DNA of 64,000 bases from Arthrobacter sp. D5-1 (GTDB taxonomy: Bacteria; Actinomycetota; Actinomycetes; Actinomycetales; Micrococcaceae): NCBI RefSeq assembly GCF_017357425.1, contig NZ_CP014571.1:2046001-2110000 (forward strand), in the 5' to 3' direction. Position 1 is the stretch's first letter, and the number at the start of each line of letters is the position of its first letter. Shown here one piece after another: positions 1 to 9,406 of the stretch. Under the pieces are notes generated by a model that worked only from the letters and a program-made list of their open reading frames with translations, was not told the origin of the DNA and did not search any database. A program made the translations under genes and the position numbers.

Positions 1-1
1 T

Positions 2-274
2 GGATACCAGTTGAGCAGCTTCGATCCCGATTCCGCAGCAGACCGCGGTTTCACAGAGGGCTATACGGAGCTCCTGGGAGTTCGGCGCGCCTACAGGGGC
101 CGTGGCATTGCACAAATGCTGCTGGCGGACGCCATGCGCCGGTACACCGATGCCGGGATGCAGGTGGCGTCGCTGGATGTGGATTCAGCCAACCCCACCG
201 GTGCGCTGGAGCTTTACCTCCGGATGGGCTATGCACCCGTGAACCGCAGCATGACGTGGGAGAAGATGCTCTAG
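2..274 (+). CDS. GNAT-family N-acetyltransferase, C-terminal part (cut by window edge)
   Basis: The reading frame is open from base 2 and stops at 272-274, so the N-terminus lies outside the window. What remains is the acetyl-CoA-binding half of a GNAT fold: the Q/R-x-x-G-x-G/A loop appears as YRGRGIAQMLL, followed by the usual helix and a C-terminal DVDSANPTGALELYLRMGY block, in which an Asn-Pro-x-(A/G) turn and a Tyr close the active site. Such enzymes move an acetyl group from acetyl-CoA to an amine. The substrate cannot be told from this fragment. It is convergent with the DinB-like gene, with only 6 nt between them. Confidence 0.85.
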   Translation, partial: GYQLSSFDPDSAADRGFTEGYTELLGVRRAYRGRGIAQMLLADAMRRYTDAGMQVASLDVDSANPTGALELYLRMGYAPVNRSMTWEKML

Positions 275-280
275 CCCGTC

Positions 281-799
281 CTAGCCGTCCACGTCATGCA
301 GATGGTGGACAACATCGTGGAGGAAGTACTGGGAGAACGTCAGCACAGTAAACGAGGACCCGTTGCTGCGGGTGCCGGTGCGTTGCCAGTCATTCTCGGT
401 GACCCGGGCGAAGGACTCGGCGATCTCGCTGCCCTCCGCTTCAAGTTCGTCAGCCACGGCTCGGGGGTCGGCCGAACCGTACTCCCCATCGATGGCGGCC
501 TGGTCCTGGTCCCAGTTGTCGAACCGGGCATCATCCTCGGTCAGCATCAGGTTCAGTCGTTGGTCGAACAGGCTGAACACATCGCGGACGTGGCAGGCGT
601 ACTCCAGGTTGGACCATGTGTGGTCGTCAGGCCGGACGGCCGCATCTTCCCGACGGAGGACAGCCCTCCACCGGGGGAGCATGTTCAGGACCGACCCTGG
701 CACCGTGGAAGGAGTTACCGTGGCGGGGTCGAAACCACATTCGGGGCAGGGCTGGGAGAGCACCCAGGTCCAGTCTTTTTCGTCAGGGATGATCGGCAT
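281..799 (-). CDS. DinB-like / DUF664-type putative metal-dependent enzyme
   Basis: 172-aa protein with the layout of the DinB/YfiT four-helix-bundle superfamily, which in actinobacteria includes mycothiol-dependent transferases. One histidine sits in the second helix region (His70, YACHVRDVF). Two more lie near the C-terminus (His161 and His165, LHDVVHHLHD), where the third metal ligand pair of the family is found. An N-terminal CPEC pair (residues 18-21) could bind zinc or be redox active. It stands alone, divergent from the VOC gene across 128 nt. Substrate and true activity are unknown; family assignment is moderately sure. Confidence 0.75.
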   Translation of the reverse strand: MPIIPDEKDWTWVLSQPCPECGFDPATVTPSTVPGSVLNMLPRWRAVLRREDAAVRPDDHTWSNLEYACHVRDVFSLFDQRLNLMLTEDDARFDNWDQDQAAIDGEYGSADPRAVADELEAEGSEIAESFARVTENDWQRTGTRSNGSSFTVLTFSQYFLHDVVHHLHDVDG

Positions 800-927
800 G
801 CCGCCAGTCTAAGCCGACCTGCACCACACCCGTTGCGAACCGTGAAATATGGTGTCGTTTTCGCATGACGTGCCCGCCCGCGCAAGAGTAAAGTTCATTC
901 CGGGGGGAGAGCCGGAAAGAGAAAAAC

Positions 928-1311
928 ATGCTCAAGGATCAGCAGGTTGGTGCCGTCCTACCGGCACAGGACATAGCCCGGGCCCGCGCGTACTACAGCG
1001 AAAAACTCGGACTGGAACCCGAAAATCCGGACGCCGACGACAACCTCCAGTACAGGTGCGGCGATGGAACGGGATTCTTCGTTTACCAGACATCCAATGC
1101 CGGGTCCGCGAAGAACACCCAGATGGGCTGGACAGTCGATGACGTCAAGGCCACCGTGCAGGAACTGCGCGGCAAGGGTGTCACGTTTGAGGACTACGAC
1201 TTTCCCGGATTGAAAACTGAGGACGGAATCGCCACGATGCCTGACGGCAGCGCTGCGGCATGGTTCCTGGACAGCGAGGGAAACATCCTCAGCATCAACC
1301 AAACCGGCTAG
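928..1311 (+). CDS. VOC-superfamily (glyoxalase/bleomycin resistance-like) protein
   Basis: 127 aa, one full-length vicinal-oxygen-chelate unit made of two beta-alpha-beta-beta-beta modules: the first around AQDIARARAYYSEKLGL, the second around VDDVKATVQELRGKGVTF and ending in the typical DSEGNILSINQ strand. The C-terminal Asp-x-Glu-Gly-Asn motif is common in uncharacterised VOC proteins. A purine-rich ribosome site (ggaaagag) precedes the ATG. Members include glyoxalases, dioxygenases and resistance proteins, so no substrate is assigned. A strong hairpin follows it. Confidence 0.85.
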   Translation: MLKDQQVGAVLPAQDIARARAYYSEKLGLEPENPDADDNLQYRCGDGTGFFVYQTSNAGSAKNTQMGWTVDDVKATVQELRGKGVTFEDYDFPGLKTEDGIATMPDGSAAAWFLDSEGNILSINQTG

Positions 1312-1338
1312 CCCGCGCCGTGGCTCCAGGGCCACGGC

Positions 1339-1377
1339 ACAGCGAAGGCCGGGGTCCATATCCCCGGCCTTCGCTGT
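1339..1377. terminator. Bidirectional intrinsic terminator
   Basis: Perfect 16-bp inverted repeat (1339-1354 with 1362-1377, 7-nt loop) between the convergent VOC and parC genes. It lies 28 nt after the VOC stop and 30 nt after the parC stop, so it can serve both. Confidence 0.8.
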
Positions 1378-1406
1378 TCCTGACGGCTGTGCTGTTCGTG
1401 GCGCGG

Positions 1407-3923
1407 CTATTCTGCCGCTTCGACCCATGCCATGCTCGGTCCGATCGCCTCAACAGGCTGCGACAACGGCACGCCGGAACCATCCCTGCGGCCATGCTCG
1501 TGCGGGAGGGCCCGCGCGACGCCGGCTGCCGAGGACGCTTTGGCGGGGCCATGTCCCGCCCACGCCAGCAGCAGGGTGTCTTCGCCCTTGAGGAAACGGT
1601 GGACCCGGACGCCGCCGGTGGCACGGCCCTTGGCAGGGTACTCCTCGAAAGCTGTCACCTTCGCGGTGCCGGGAGCTGTACCCGGCAAGGCGCCATTGGT
1701 GCCGGCAATGGTGACGACGACGGCGGCGGGATCGTTGGTGCGGACGGTTCCGAAGTGGATCACTTCATCACCGGCGGCCAGCTTGATGCCGGCCATACCG
1801 CCCGCCGTTCGGCCCTGCGGCCGGACGTTGGACGCACTGAACCGGAGCAATTGTGCCTGTCGGGTCACGAAGACGAGATCGACGTCGTCCTCCTGAGCCG
1901 GTTCCACAGCAAGGACCGAATCCTTGTCCTTCAGTGCGATGATCTCCCAGTCCTCACGGTTCAACGGATAGTCCGGTTGAACCCGTTTGACGATTCCCTG
2001 GACGGTGCCAACAGCGAGGATGGCATCCAAGGGAACGAACGCAACCAGAGTCTCGCCCTTGACCAACGTGATGAAGTCCTTCGCCGGGACACCGCCGGCA
2101 AGGTTGGGAAGCCCGGACATCGGCGGGAGGACGGGCATGTCCATGACCTGCAGGCGCAGCATGCGCCCTTGCGACGTCACCGCGCCGATCTCACCCCGGG
2201 CAGTGGTTTTCACCACCGAGCGGAAGACATCGTGCTTGGCCCGGGGTCCCGCTTCGGCCAGCGGCTCCTGGTTGGACGTCCTGGCAATCTGGCCTGAGAC
2301 GCTGAGCAGGGCCCAGCAGGGGTCATCCGGAATCTCCAAGGGCAACGCCGCAGCCTTGCCCTTGGGGCCGGGAGTGGAAGCTGCGAGGGCTGCAGCCACG
2401 GTGGGGGAGACGGCTTCGGACTCCAGCAGCACCGTGCGCCGGGGTGTGCCGTACTTTTCGGCGATGACCCCCAACTCGCCGGAGACGAGGTCGCGGAGCA
2501 ACTCATCGGAGGCCAGGATGGCCTCAAGTGCCTCGATTTCGCGGCGGAGCTCGTCCTGTTCCTTCTCCAGTTCAAGCCGGGAATACTTGGTCAGCTGCCG
2601 CAGGCGCAGTTCCAGGATGTAGTTGGCCTGGATCTCGGTGAGGTCGTAGATGGACATCAACCGCTCGCGGGCGGCAGACGCTTCGTCGGAGGAACGGATG
2701 ATCTGGATGACTTCGTCGATGTCAACGATCGCGATCAGCAGCCCCTCCACCAAGTGGAGGCGGTCCTTCTTCTTGCCCAGGCGGAAGGACGTACGGCGGC
2801 GCACCACAGTCAGCCTGTGCTCAACGTACACCTGCAACAACTGCAGGAGGCCCAGCGTCTGTGGCTGACCGTCCACCAACGTAACGTTGTTGATCCCGAA
2901 GGAATCTTCCATGGGTGAATAGCGGTAAAGCTGCTGGAGGACGGCGTTGGGGTTAAAGCCGTTCTTGAGCTCGATGACCAAGCGCAGGCCGTGGTTGCGG
3001 TCCGTCAGATCCACCACATCGCTGATGCCTGTCAGCTTCTTGGCGTTGACGGCATCCTTGATCTTCTCGATCACCTTTTCCGGGCCCACCATGTAGGGGA
3101 GCTCAGTGACCACCAGGCCGGTCCGTCGGGCGGATAACTGTTCCACCTCAACCTTGGCACGGGTTTTGAAGGAACCGCGGCCGGTGGCGTAGGCGTCGCG
3201 GATTCCGTCCAGCCCAACAATCCGGCCGCCTGTGGGCAGGTCGGGACCCGGGATGAACCTCATGATGTCATCCAGCGTGGCGTCCGGGTTGGCGATCAGG
3301 TGGCGTGCGGCGGCGATGACCTCAACGAGGTTGTGTGGAGGCATGTTCGTTGCCATGCCCACCGCGATGCCCGTAGTGCCATTGACCAGCAGGTTGGGGA
3401 AAGCGGCTGGGAGGACATCCGGCTGGGTCAGTTGGTTGTCGTAGTTGGGGACGAAGTCGACTACGTCTTCGTCCAAGTGATCCGTCATGGTCAGCGCGGC
3501 GGCGGCCAGGCGTGCCTCGGTGTACCGCGGTGCTGCCGGTCCGTCGTCGAGCGATCCGAAGTTGCCGTGGCCATCGATCAGCGGCAGGCGGAGGGAAAAG
3601 TCCTGCGCCATGCGCACCATGGCGTCATAGATCGCGGTGTCGCCGTGGGGGTGGAGCTTGCCCATGACTTCGCCCACCACCCGGGCACTCTTAACGTGCC
3701 CGCGATCCGGGCGGAGGCCCATATCGGACATCATGTACAGGATGCGCCGTTGAACGGGCTTCAGTCCGTCGCGGGCGTCCGGGAGCGCACGCGAATAAAT
3801 CACTGAGTAGGCGTACTCCAGGAAGGAGCCTTCCATCTCCGAAGTGACGTCGATGTCCACGATATTTTCGGTGAAATCGCCGAGGGGTTCGGCTGTCCGT
3901 GCTGATTTTTGGCTGCGGGCCAT
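1407..3923 (-). CDS. parC: DNA topoisomerase IV subunit A (ParC; GyrA-like)
   Basis: 838 aa. Breakage-reunion domain: winged helix with [10 protein letters not shown] (res 91-100) and the catalytic tyrosine Tyr134 in APRYTEARL, which forms the covalent 5'-phosphotyrosyl link to DNA. A coiled-coil tower follows ([20 protein letters not shown]), then a C-terminal beta-pinwheel. A clear GyrA box (QRRGGKG) is absent from the pinwheel; only a degenerate [11 protein letters not shown] is seen, which favours ParC (decatenation) over GyrA. The ATG at 3923 (MARSQKS) was chosen because the open frame upstream is not family-like and overlaps the divergent gene. At the fluoroquinolone-region positions equal to E. 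coli ParC 80 and 84 it has Thr96 and Asp100. No parE lies in the window. Confidence 0.93.
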   Translation of the reverse strand: MARSQKSARTAEPLGDFTENIVDIDVTSEMEGSFLEYAYSVIYSRALPDARDGLKPVQRRILYMMSDMGLRPDRGHVKSARVVGEVMGKLHPHGDTAIYDAMVRMAQDFSLRLPLIDGHGNFGSLDDGPAAPRYTEARLAAAALTMTDHLDEDVVDFVPNYDNQLTQPDVLPAAFPNLLVNGTTGIAVGMATNMPPHNLVEVIAAARHLIANPDATLDDIMRFIPGPDLPTGGRIVGLDGIRDAYATGRGSFKTRAKVEVEQLSARRTGLVVTELPYMVGPEKVIEKIKDAVNAKKLTGISDVVDLTDRNHGLRLVIELKNGFNPNAVLQQLYRYSPMEDSFGINNVTLVDGQPQTLGLLQLLQVYVEHRLTVVRRRTSFRLGKKKDRLHLVEGLLIAIVDIDEVIQIIRSSDEASAARERLMSIYDLTEIQANYILELRLRQLTKYSRLELEKEQDELRREIEALEAILASDELLRDLVSGELGVIAEKYGTPRRTVLLESEAVSPTVAAALAASTPGPKGKAAALPLEIPDDPCWALLSVSGQIARTSNQEPLAEAGPRAKHDVFRSVVKTTARGEIGAVTSQGRMLRLQVMDMPVLPPMSGLPNLAGGVPAKDFITLVKGETLVAFVPLDAILAVGTVQGIVKRVQPDYPLNREDWEIIALKDKDSVLAVEPAQEDDVDLVFVTRQAQLLRFSASNVRPQGRTAGGMAGIKLAAGDEVIHFGTVRTNDPAAVVVTIAGTNGALPGTAPGTAKVTAFEEYPAKGRATGGVRVHRFLKGEDTLLLAWAGHGPAKASSAAGVARALPHEHGRRDGSGVPLSQPVEAIGPSMAWVEAAE

Positions 3924-3965
3924 GGGGTCGGTGAATCCTTGAAGTTGTACTGCGGATGTTTTAGC

Positions 3966-3978
3966 TAGGCTAAGCCTA
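3966..3978. promoter_or_regulatory. Palindromic, possibly bidirectional -10 region (parC / GNAT-synthetase)
   Basis: Perfect 13-bp palindrome TAGGCT-A-AGCCTA. The hexamer TAGGCT fits TANNNT and occurs identically on both strands. On the plus strand it would start transcription at or next to the ATG at 3978 (leaderless). On the minus strand it would give parC a leader of about 40 nt. No good Shine-Dalgarno precedes the ATG at 3978. The core TAGGCTAA also resembles the middle of DtxR/IdeR iron boxes, but the flanks do not fit. Confidence 0.5.
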
Positions 3979-6665
3979 TGGTGGATCAGCCCGGCGTCGG
4001 CATTTATCCGGAATATTGGGAGGCTGATGTCGTCCTGCGCGACGGCGGAACCGCCCACCTTCGCCCCATCCGGCCCGAGGACGCCGATGCCCTGCAAGCC
4101 TTCCATGCGGGCCAATCGCAGGCGTCGATCTACATGCGGTTCTTTTCCTTCAAACCCCGGCTCTCCGGCAAGGAAGTGCGGCGGTTCACCGAAGTGGACC
4201 ACATCAACCGGGTGGCCTTCGTCATTACCATCGGCGGGGAGATCATGGGCATCGGCCGTTACGACCGGCTGGATGACCCGGACGAGGCTGAAGTCGCCTT
4301 CAATATCTCAGATGCCCATCAGGGCCGCGGGATCGGCTCGATCCTCCTGGAGCACCTGGCCGTTGCCGCCCGCGAAAACGGCATCCGGCGTTTCACTGCC
4401 GAGGTCCTGCCGGACAACCGGAAGATGCTGATGGTCTTTGCCGACGCCGGCTACGACCTCACCCGGCAATTCGACGATGGCGTGGTGAGCGTCGAGTTCA
4501 ACATCGACCCCACGGAGAAGTCGCGGGCCGTCATGGAATCCCGTGAGCACCGCGCCGAGGCCCGCAGCGTGCGCGACCTGCTGTCGCCGTCGTCGGTGGC
4601 TGTTATCGGCGCCAGCCGCAAGTGGGGGACCATTGGCTACCAATTGCTCGAACACATCATTGAAGGCGGGTTCAAGGGCCCTGTCTACGCGGTGAACCCT
4701 GAGGCTTTTGAACTTGCCGGCATGGTCTCCTTCGGCAAGTTGTCGGAAATACCTGGACCTGTGCAGTTGGCCATCATCGCTGTTCCTTACGAAGAAGTAC
4801 CCAAGGTGGTGGACGATTGCGCTGCTGCCGGCGTCAAGGGCATCGTAGTGGCAACTGCAGGATTTGCCGACGACGGCGAGCGGGGCCTGGCACGCCAGCA
4901 CGAACTGGTGCGTCGTGCCCGGGCCAACGGGATGCGGGTGATCGGCCCCGAGTCCCTCGGAATACTGAACACCCACCCGGCCGTATCCCTCAACGCGTCC
5001 ATGGCGCCCACCATGCCACCCAGGGGAAGTTTGGGCCTGTTCAGCCAATCTGCCGCTGTGGGCGTTGCTGTCTACGCCGCCGCCAGCCGCCGCAGGCTCG
5101 GGTTGTCCTCCTTCCTCTCGGCCGGAAACCGTGCCGACGTTTCCGGCAACGATGCCATGCAGTACTGGGAGGACGACGCCGACACCGCCGCAGTGGGCCT
5201 GTACCTGGAATCCATCGGCAACCCCCGTAAGTTCTCCCGCCTGGCCCGCCGGTTGTCGCGGAGCAAGCCTGTGATCGTCGCAAAGTCCGATGTGACGGGC
5301 CTCAGCCTGCCGCCGGGGCACGAAGTGCGGACCACCCAAGCCCCCGCTGCCGCAGTGGACGCCATGATGCGCCAAGCAGGCGTCATCCGCGTGGAAACCA
5401 TTGAGCAGCTCATGGACATCGCCCAGATCGTGTCATCCCAGGCGCTGCCACAAGGCCCCGGGGTTGCCGTCTATTCCAATTCCGTGGCCTTGGGCAAAGT
5501 AGTTTCCGACACCGCGGGTCCGCTCGGACTGGAGGTGAACCGGCTGGTCACTGACGTTGACCTCGACGCCGGTATGTCGCTTGCGCTCCCGGCACTGCGG
5601 ACCAGCCTCATGGAAAGTCTGGCCGATCACTCCGTCCACGCTGTGATTGCCGCACTCCTTCCCGCGAGGGGACTCACGGTGGAGGCGTTGGCCGGTGTCC
5701 TCGCGGAATGTGCCGCAGAGGCCGGGAAACCCGTTGTTGCCGCGTTCACGGGAATTCTGGACCCCTCGGTCCACGTGGAGGGCATGGTGGGTTCCGCAGG
5801 GAAGCCCGTGCTTCCGTGTTTTTCCAATGCGGGCGCCGCCGTGGCTGCCTTGGCGGCCATTGTTGGCTATGCGCAATGGCGCGACAGGGACCAAGGACTG
5901 TTCGTTGAACCGGACGGCTGCGACGTGGAGGGCACCCGGGAAACGCTGACGGCGATGCTGGCCGGTGTTACCGGCGAGAAACTCAGGAAGCTCGACGCCG
6001 GGGCTGCCGCGGCGCTGCTTGCCGGCTACGGAATCGACGTGGTGCCCACGCTTGGATTCGGGACACCGGACGAAGCCGTGCAGGCGGCCGACGCGGTGGG
6101 TTGGCCTGTGGTCCTGAAAACCACCGACCCAGCCCTCCGGCACCGGCTGGATCTGGGCGGCGTGCGGTTGGACATCCAGGACGCGGAATCGCTGCGCCTG
6201 AACGTTGCACAAATGCGCCGGGCCTTGGAACCATATGGATCGCCGTCCCTCGAGGTCCAGGCCATGGCTCCGGTGGGACAGGCCTGCACTTTCCGGGCCA
6301 TTGAGGATCCGTTGCTGGGGCCCGTTCTCTCCTTTGGGTTGGCCGGTGATGCCGTGAACCTGCTGGACGACTGGGCTCACCGGGTACCTCCGCTCTCGGC
6401 TGCGGACCTGCATGACGTCATCCGCTCACCGCGCGCCTCAAGGAAACTCTTTGGTTATCAGGGACTGCCTGCGGTGGATGTGGCTTCCCTGGAGGACATA
6501 GCGGCCAGGCTTGCGAAGCTGAAGGACGATCACCCGGGAATTGCACTGGTGGAATTCAACCCCGTCCTGGCCGGTCCCTCGGGCGCCACGATCCTGGGTG
6601 CCGAGGTCTGGATTGGCAACGCCGCACAGCGGACTGACAGCGCGCGGCGTGCGATGCGAAGTTAG
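3978..6665 (+). CDS. GNAT acetyltransferase fused to NDP-forming acyl-CoA synthetase-like domains (Pat-type)
   Basis: 895 aa. Residues ~12-175 are a GNAT domain (acetyl-CoA loop [14 protein letters not shown]). From ~195 follow a CoA-binding Rossmann domain ([18 protein letters not shown]), succinyl-CoA-ligase-like flavodoxin domains ([27 protein letters not shown]), and a C-terminal ATP-grasp domain (~670-880) ending in [11 protein letters not shown]. This is the architecture of actinobacterial protein lysine acetyltransferases of the Pat type with GNAT in front. E. coli PatZ has GNAT at the other end. Such enzymes acylate and inactivate AMP-forming acyl-CoA synthetases. Whether the synthetase half is catalytic cannot be decided by eye. 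Start chosen from the palindromic -10 immediately upstream. Confidence 0.88.
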   Translation: MVDQPGVGIYPEYWEADVVLRDGGTAHLRPIRPEDADALQAFHAGQSQASIYMRFFSFKPRLSGKEVRRFTEVDHINRVAFVITIGGEIMGIGRYDRLDDPDEAEVAFNISDAHQGRGIGSILLEHLAVAARENGIRRFTAEVLPDNRKMLMVFADAGYDLTRQFDDGVVSVEFNIDPTEKSRAVMESREHRAEARSVRDLLSPSSVAVIGASRKWGTIGYQLLEHIIEGGFKGPVYAVNPEAFELAGMVSFGKLSEIPGPVQLAIIAVPYEEVPKVVDDCAAAGVKGIVVATAGFADDGERGLARQHELVRRARANGMRVIGPESLGILNTHPAVSLNASMAPTMPPRGSLGLFSQSAAVGVAVYAAASRRRLGLSSFLSAGNRADVSGNDAMQYWEDDADTAAVGLYLESIGNPRKFSRLARRLSRSKPVIVAKSDVTGLSLPPGHEVRTTQAPAAAVDAMMRQAGVIRVETIEQLMDIAQIVSSQALPQGPGVAVYSNSVALGKVVSDTAGPLGLEVNRLVTDVDLDAGMSLALPALRTSLMESLADHSVHAVIAALLPARGLTVEALAGVLAECAAEAGKPVVAAFTGILDPSVHVEGMVGSAGKPVLPCFSNAGAAVAALAAIVGYAQWRDRDQGLFVEPDGCDVEGTRETLTAMLAGVTGEKLRKLDAGAAAALLAGYGIDVVPTLGFGTPDEAVQAADAVGWPVVLKTTDPALRHRLDLGGVRLDIQDAESLRLNVAQMRRALEPYGSPSLEVQAMAPVGQACTFRAIEDPLLGPVLSFGLAGDAVNLLDDWAHRVPPLSAADLHDVIRSPRASRKLFGYQGLPAVDVASLEDIAARLAKLKDDHPGIALVEFNPVLAGPSGATILGAEVWIGNAAQRTDSARRAMRS

Positions 6666-6721
6666 CCACAGGGTGGACCGCGCGGTTAGGAAGTCATCAA
6701 CCGATCTGTGAAAATGGGGGA

Positions 6722-7447
6722 ATGAGCACCCAGTCTCCGACGCCTCAATCACGCCCGTCCAACACCGGGCACCACACCGCGCATAACCACAGCTCGCAGG
6801 GGCAGAGCCTGGACCAGGCATTGCAGCAGGCGGGGTTTTATCCGCGGCTGGTGGCGGACGTCGTCGATGACGCCCTGGACGGCCGGGAGTGCCTTTCCCA
6901 TTTGGTGCACTTGGAGACGCACTTTGACCGCGCCGAGGTCCGCAGGCACATCACTGTCCTGGTGCTCACCGAAGACATGCTGGTCATCACCCATGTTGAC
7001 GACCAGCAGCTTGATGAAGCCGGCGAGCAAATTGTTGCCCAGATCTCTACGGAGTCGGTCCCAGTGGCCCAAATCCGCTCGGTGGTCCTCAGCTACATGT
7101 ACTCCCAGCCCCAGAACTACAAGCCCTCCGATCCTGTACGGGAGCTCACCGTCTCCATTGCCTGGTCCGGAGGCCAGCGTTTGGACATGGGACCGGCGAG
7201 CTGCGGAGACCCCCAGTGCGAGGCAGATCACGGGTACAGCGGCACCATTGCCCAGGAAGACATCGTGCTGCGCATCAGCGCCGAAGCGGATGGTCTGCAG
7301 GCCGTCCAGGATGCCAAGCTCTTTGCCCGCGCCCTGCGCGCCGTTAATACAGGAAATCCGGCTCCCGTCCAGCACACGGGCATCCCCGCTCCGCGGCCGC
7401 GTTCGGGTGTCTTCAGCAACCGCTTGAGCCGCGGACACCAGCGTTGA
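6722..7447 (+). CDS. DUF5998 family protein
   Basis: 241 aa, recognised as the actinobacterial DUF5998 family; no function is known. A short low-complexity N-terminus (polar, His/Ser-rich) precedes a compact alpha/beta region with ECLSHLVHLETHFDRAEVRRHI and a central strand TEDMLVITHVDD. The C-terminus is basic. It opens a three-gene operon: its stop codon overlaps the start of the phosphodiesterase, which in turn overlaps thymidine kinase, so the three are translationally coupled. A GAAAAT hexamer at 6710-6715 lies 6 nt from the ATG and could be a leaderless -10. Confidence 0.85.
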   Translation: MSTQSPTPQSRPSNTGHHTAHNHSSQGQSLDQALQQAGFYPRLVADVVDDALDGRECLSHLVHLETHFDRAEVRRHITVLVLTEDMLVITHVDDQQLDEAGEQIVAQISTESVPVAQIRSVVLSYMYSQPQNYKPSDPVRELTVSIAWSGGQRLDMGPASCGDPQCEADHGYSGTIAQEDIVLRISAEADGLQAVQDAKLFARALRAVNTGNPAPVQHTGIPAPRPRSGVFSNRLSRGHQR

Positions 7448-8664
7448 GGGACGCCGCGCAGACCTCGTCCCCGGTGACCCACGACGCAGCCGATCTCCCC
7501 TCGGCCCCGCTGTTCGGGAGCAAGTCGATCGCGGAAGTCTTCACGAGTTCCGCCGCTGCTCTCGGAGTGCCCGGGTTCACCAACCACTTGCAGGTGCCGG
7601 CATCCCAGCGTATCTGCGTGGTCCTCGCCGATGGTTTGGGCCGCAACCTGCTCAAACAGAAGGCCTCCCACACGCCCTTCCTCCGCTCAGTCCTGGCCGA
7701 AGGACAGGGTAACGTCCCGCAGTGGATCGACTCAGCATTCCCCAGCACCACGGCAGCCTCCCTGGCGAGCCTGGGCACCGGCTTGCCCGCCGGACAACAT
7801 GGCATGGTGGGATACGACGTCCTGGATCCAGCGCAGGACAAGGTAGTGAACCTCCTGGGCAACTGGGATTCACAGGTGGATCCTGTGGAGTGGCAGCCCC
7901 ACTCCACCGTCTTTGAACGACTGGCCGAGGAACTGGACGTGGTGACCGTCAGCCTGCCTCAATTCGGTAACTCGCCCATGACGCAGGCCGCACTGCGGGG
8001 GAGCAGGTTTATTGGCGGCACTACGCTGCATGCGCGGACGGCCGCGGCCGCGGAAGCAATGTCCGGTGGCGGACGTTCCCTGATGTACTTCTACCTCAAT
8101 GAGCTGGACAAAGCGGGCCACCGCCATGGCTGCCAGTCGGACCGTTGGGAGCATCAACTCGAAGAACTGGATTCCGCGGTCAAACGGCTCTCCTCAACTC
8201 TCCCGGCAGGTACCACCATCCTGTTGACCGGTGACCACGGCATGGTGGACGTTCCCGAATCCCAGAGACTCGACTACTCCGCCGATGAATCCTTGGTGGC
8301 AGGAGTCAGGCACACTGCAGGGGAGCCGCGCATGGTGCACCTGTACCTTGAACCCGATGCCACCGCGGAGCATCGCGAAGCCCTGCTCGCAGCCTGGCGT
8401 CATCGCTTCGGTGAGAGGATCTGGGCTTTCACGCGGAACCAGGCCATGGACGCCGGATTGTTCGGTGCTGTCCGCCCCGAGGTTGCGCCGCGCATTGGCG
8501 ATGTCATGATCGCAGCCCGCGATACCCTGGCACTCTATGACACCCGCCGTGCCCGCCCCGCTTCCCTGGAGGTAGTGGGCCAGCACGGTTCGCTGACCAA
8601 AGCCGAGCGCGAAGTTCCCTTGGTGTGCTTCGCTGCTGCCGGCAAGAAGGGCAAACGTGGCTGA
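7444..8664 (+). CDS. Alkaline-phosphatase-superfamily phosphodiesterase (nucleotide pyrophosphatase type)
   Basis: 406 aa, TTG start overlapping the upstream stop by 4 nt. It shows the type I phosphodiesterase/nucleotide pyrophosphatase pattern: metal-binding Asp in VVLADGLGRNLL, Thr nucleophile region in FPSTTAASLASLGTG, the D-x-x-G-H motif DKAGHRHG, and the late LLTGDHGMVD metal site. A distal QHGSLTKAE supplies the last conserved His. These enzymes cleave phosphodiester or pyrophosphate bonds. No signal peptide is visible, so it is probably cytosolic. Next to thymidine kinase, a nucleotide-related substrate is plausible but inferred. Confidence 0.87.
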   Translation: MRDAAQTSSPVTHDAADLPSAPLFGSKSIAEVFTSSAAALGVPGFTNHLQVPASQRICVVLADGLGRNLLKQKASHTPFLRSVLAEGQGNVPQWIDSAFPSTTAASLASLGTGLPAGQHGMVGYDVLDPAQDKVVNLLGNWDSQVDPVEWQPHSTVFERLAEELDVVTVSLPQFGNSPMTQAALRGSRFIGGTTLHARTAAAAEAMSGGGRSLMYFYLNELDKAGHRHGCQSDRWEHQLEELDSAVKRLSSTLPAGTTILLTGDHGMVDVPESQRLDYSADESLVAGVRHTAGEPRMVHLYLEPDATAEHREALLAAWRHRFGERIWAFTRNQAMDAGLFGAVRPEVAPRIGDVMIAARDTLALYDTRRARPASLEVVGQHGSLTKAEREVPLVCFAAAGKKGKRG

Positions 8665-9397
8665 ACTGGTCTTCTTCTCAGGCACCATGGACTGCGGCAA
8701 GTCCACCCTTGCCCTCCAGATGGACCACAACCACCGCGCAAGGGGCCGCGGAGGTGTTCGCTTCAGCTGCAACGACCGCGCCGGATACTCCACCATCTCC
8801 AGCAGGTTGGGACTCCACATCGACGCCGTTGAGGTGGAGGGTGACACCGACTTCTGGGACGAAGTTGTGGTCCGCCGCACCAGCGGACTCCGCGTGGACT
8901 ACCTTATTTGCGATGAAGCGCAGTTCTATACACCCGCCCAAGTGGAGCAGTTGGCACGTGTGGTGGATGAGATGGAGGTGGACGTCTTCGCCTTTGGCAT
9001 CACCTCGGACTTCCGCACCCGGCTGTTTCCTGGGTCACAGCGCCTCATTGAGCTGGCCGATAAGGTCCAAGTGCTGCAAGTGGAAGCACTGTGCTGGTGC
9101 GGGCGCCGGGCAACTCAGAATGCCCGGACGGTGAATGGCATCATGGTGGTGGAAGGCAAGCAGGTGATGGTGGGTGACGTGGCACCAGCCACCGGGGGCG
9201 AGCACGTAGAAGGCAGTCCGGAGGCCGGCGTCGAAGGCCGTGAGGCTTCGGTGGGTTACGAGACATTATGCCGCCGCCACTACATGCGGCGCGTCACGGT
9301 GCATGGTGCCAACCTGATGGCAGGGGCGGACCAGCCGCTCCCTTTCGACATTGACGCTTGCCTCTGGCCGGGCGCCGGGGAGCTCCGCCACAGCTAG
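8657..9397 (+). CDS. tdk: Thymidine kinase
   Basis: 246 aa, GTG start overlapping the phosphodiesterase end by 8 nt. Type II thymidine kinase with P-loop FFSGTMDCGKST (res 7-18), the DEAQF Walker B-like motif, and a zinc-ribbon lasso domain carrying CWCGRRA and a later LCRRHY in place of the second CxxC/H pair. It phosphorylates thymidine with ATP for pyrimidine salvage. The C-terminus is longer than in E. coli Tdk (205 aa), with a Gly/Glu-rich insert (GGEHVEGSPEAGVEGRE) between the zinc ligands. Its end is 9 nt from the convergent sepH end. Confidence 0.92.
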   Translation: MAELVFFSGTMDCGKSTLALQMDHNHRARGRGGVRFSCNDRAGYSTISSRLGLHIDAVEVEGDTDFWDEVVVRRTSGLRVDYLICDEAQFYTPAQVEQLARVVDEMEVDVFAFGITSDFRTRLFPGSQRLIELADKVQVLQVEALCWCGRRATQNARTVNGIMVVEGKQVMVGDVAPATGGEHVEGSPEAGVEGREASVGYETLCRRHYMRRVTVHGANLMAGADQPLPFDIDACLWPGAGELRHS

Positions 9398-9406
9398 CTT
9401 GTGGAA

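Noticed and set aside
3924..4202. An N-terminal extension of ParC from an upstream start
   Set aside because: The extra 93 residues are unlike any topoisomerase and run antisense through the start of the divergent GNAT gene.
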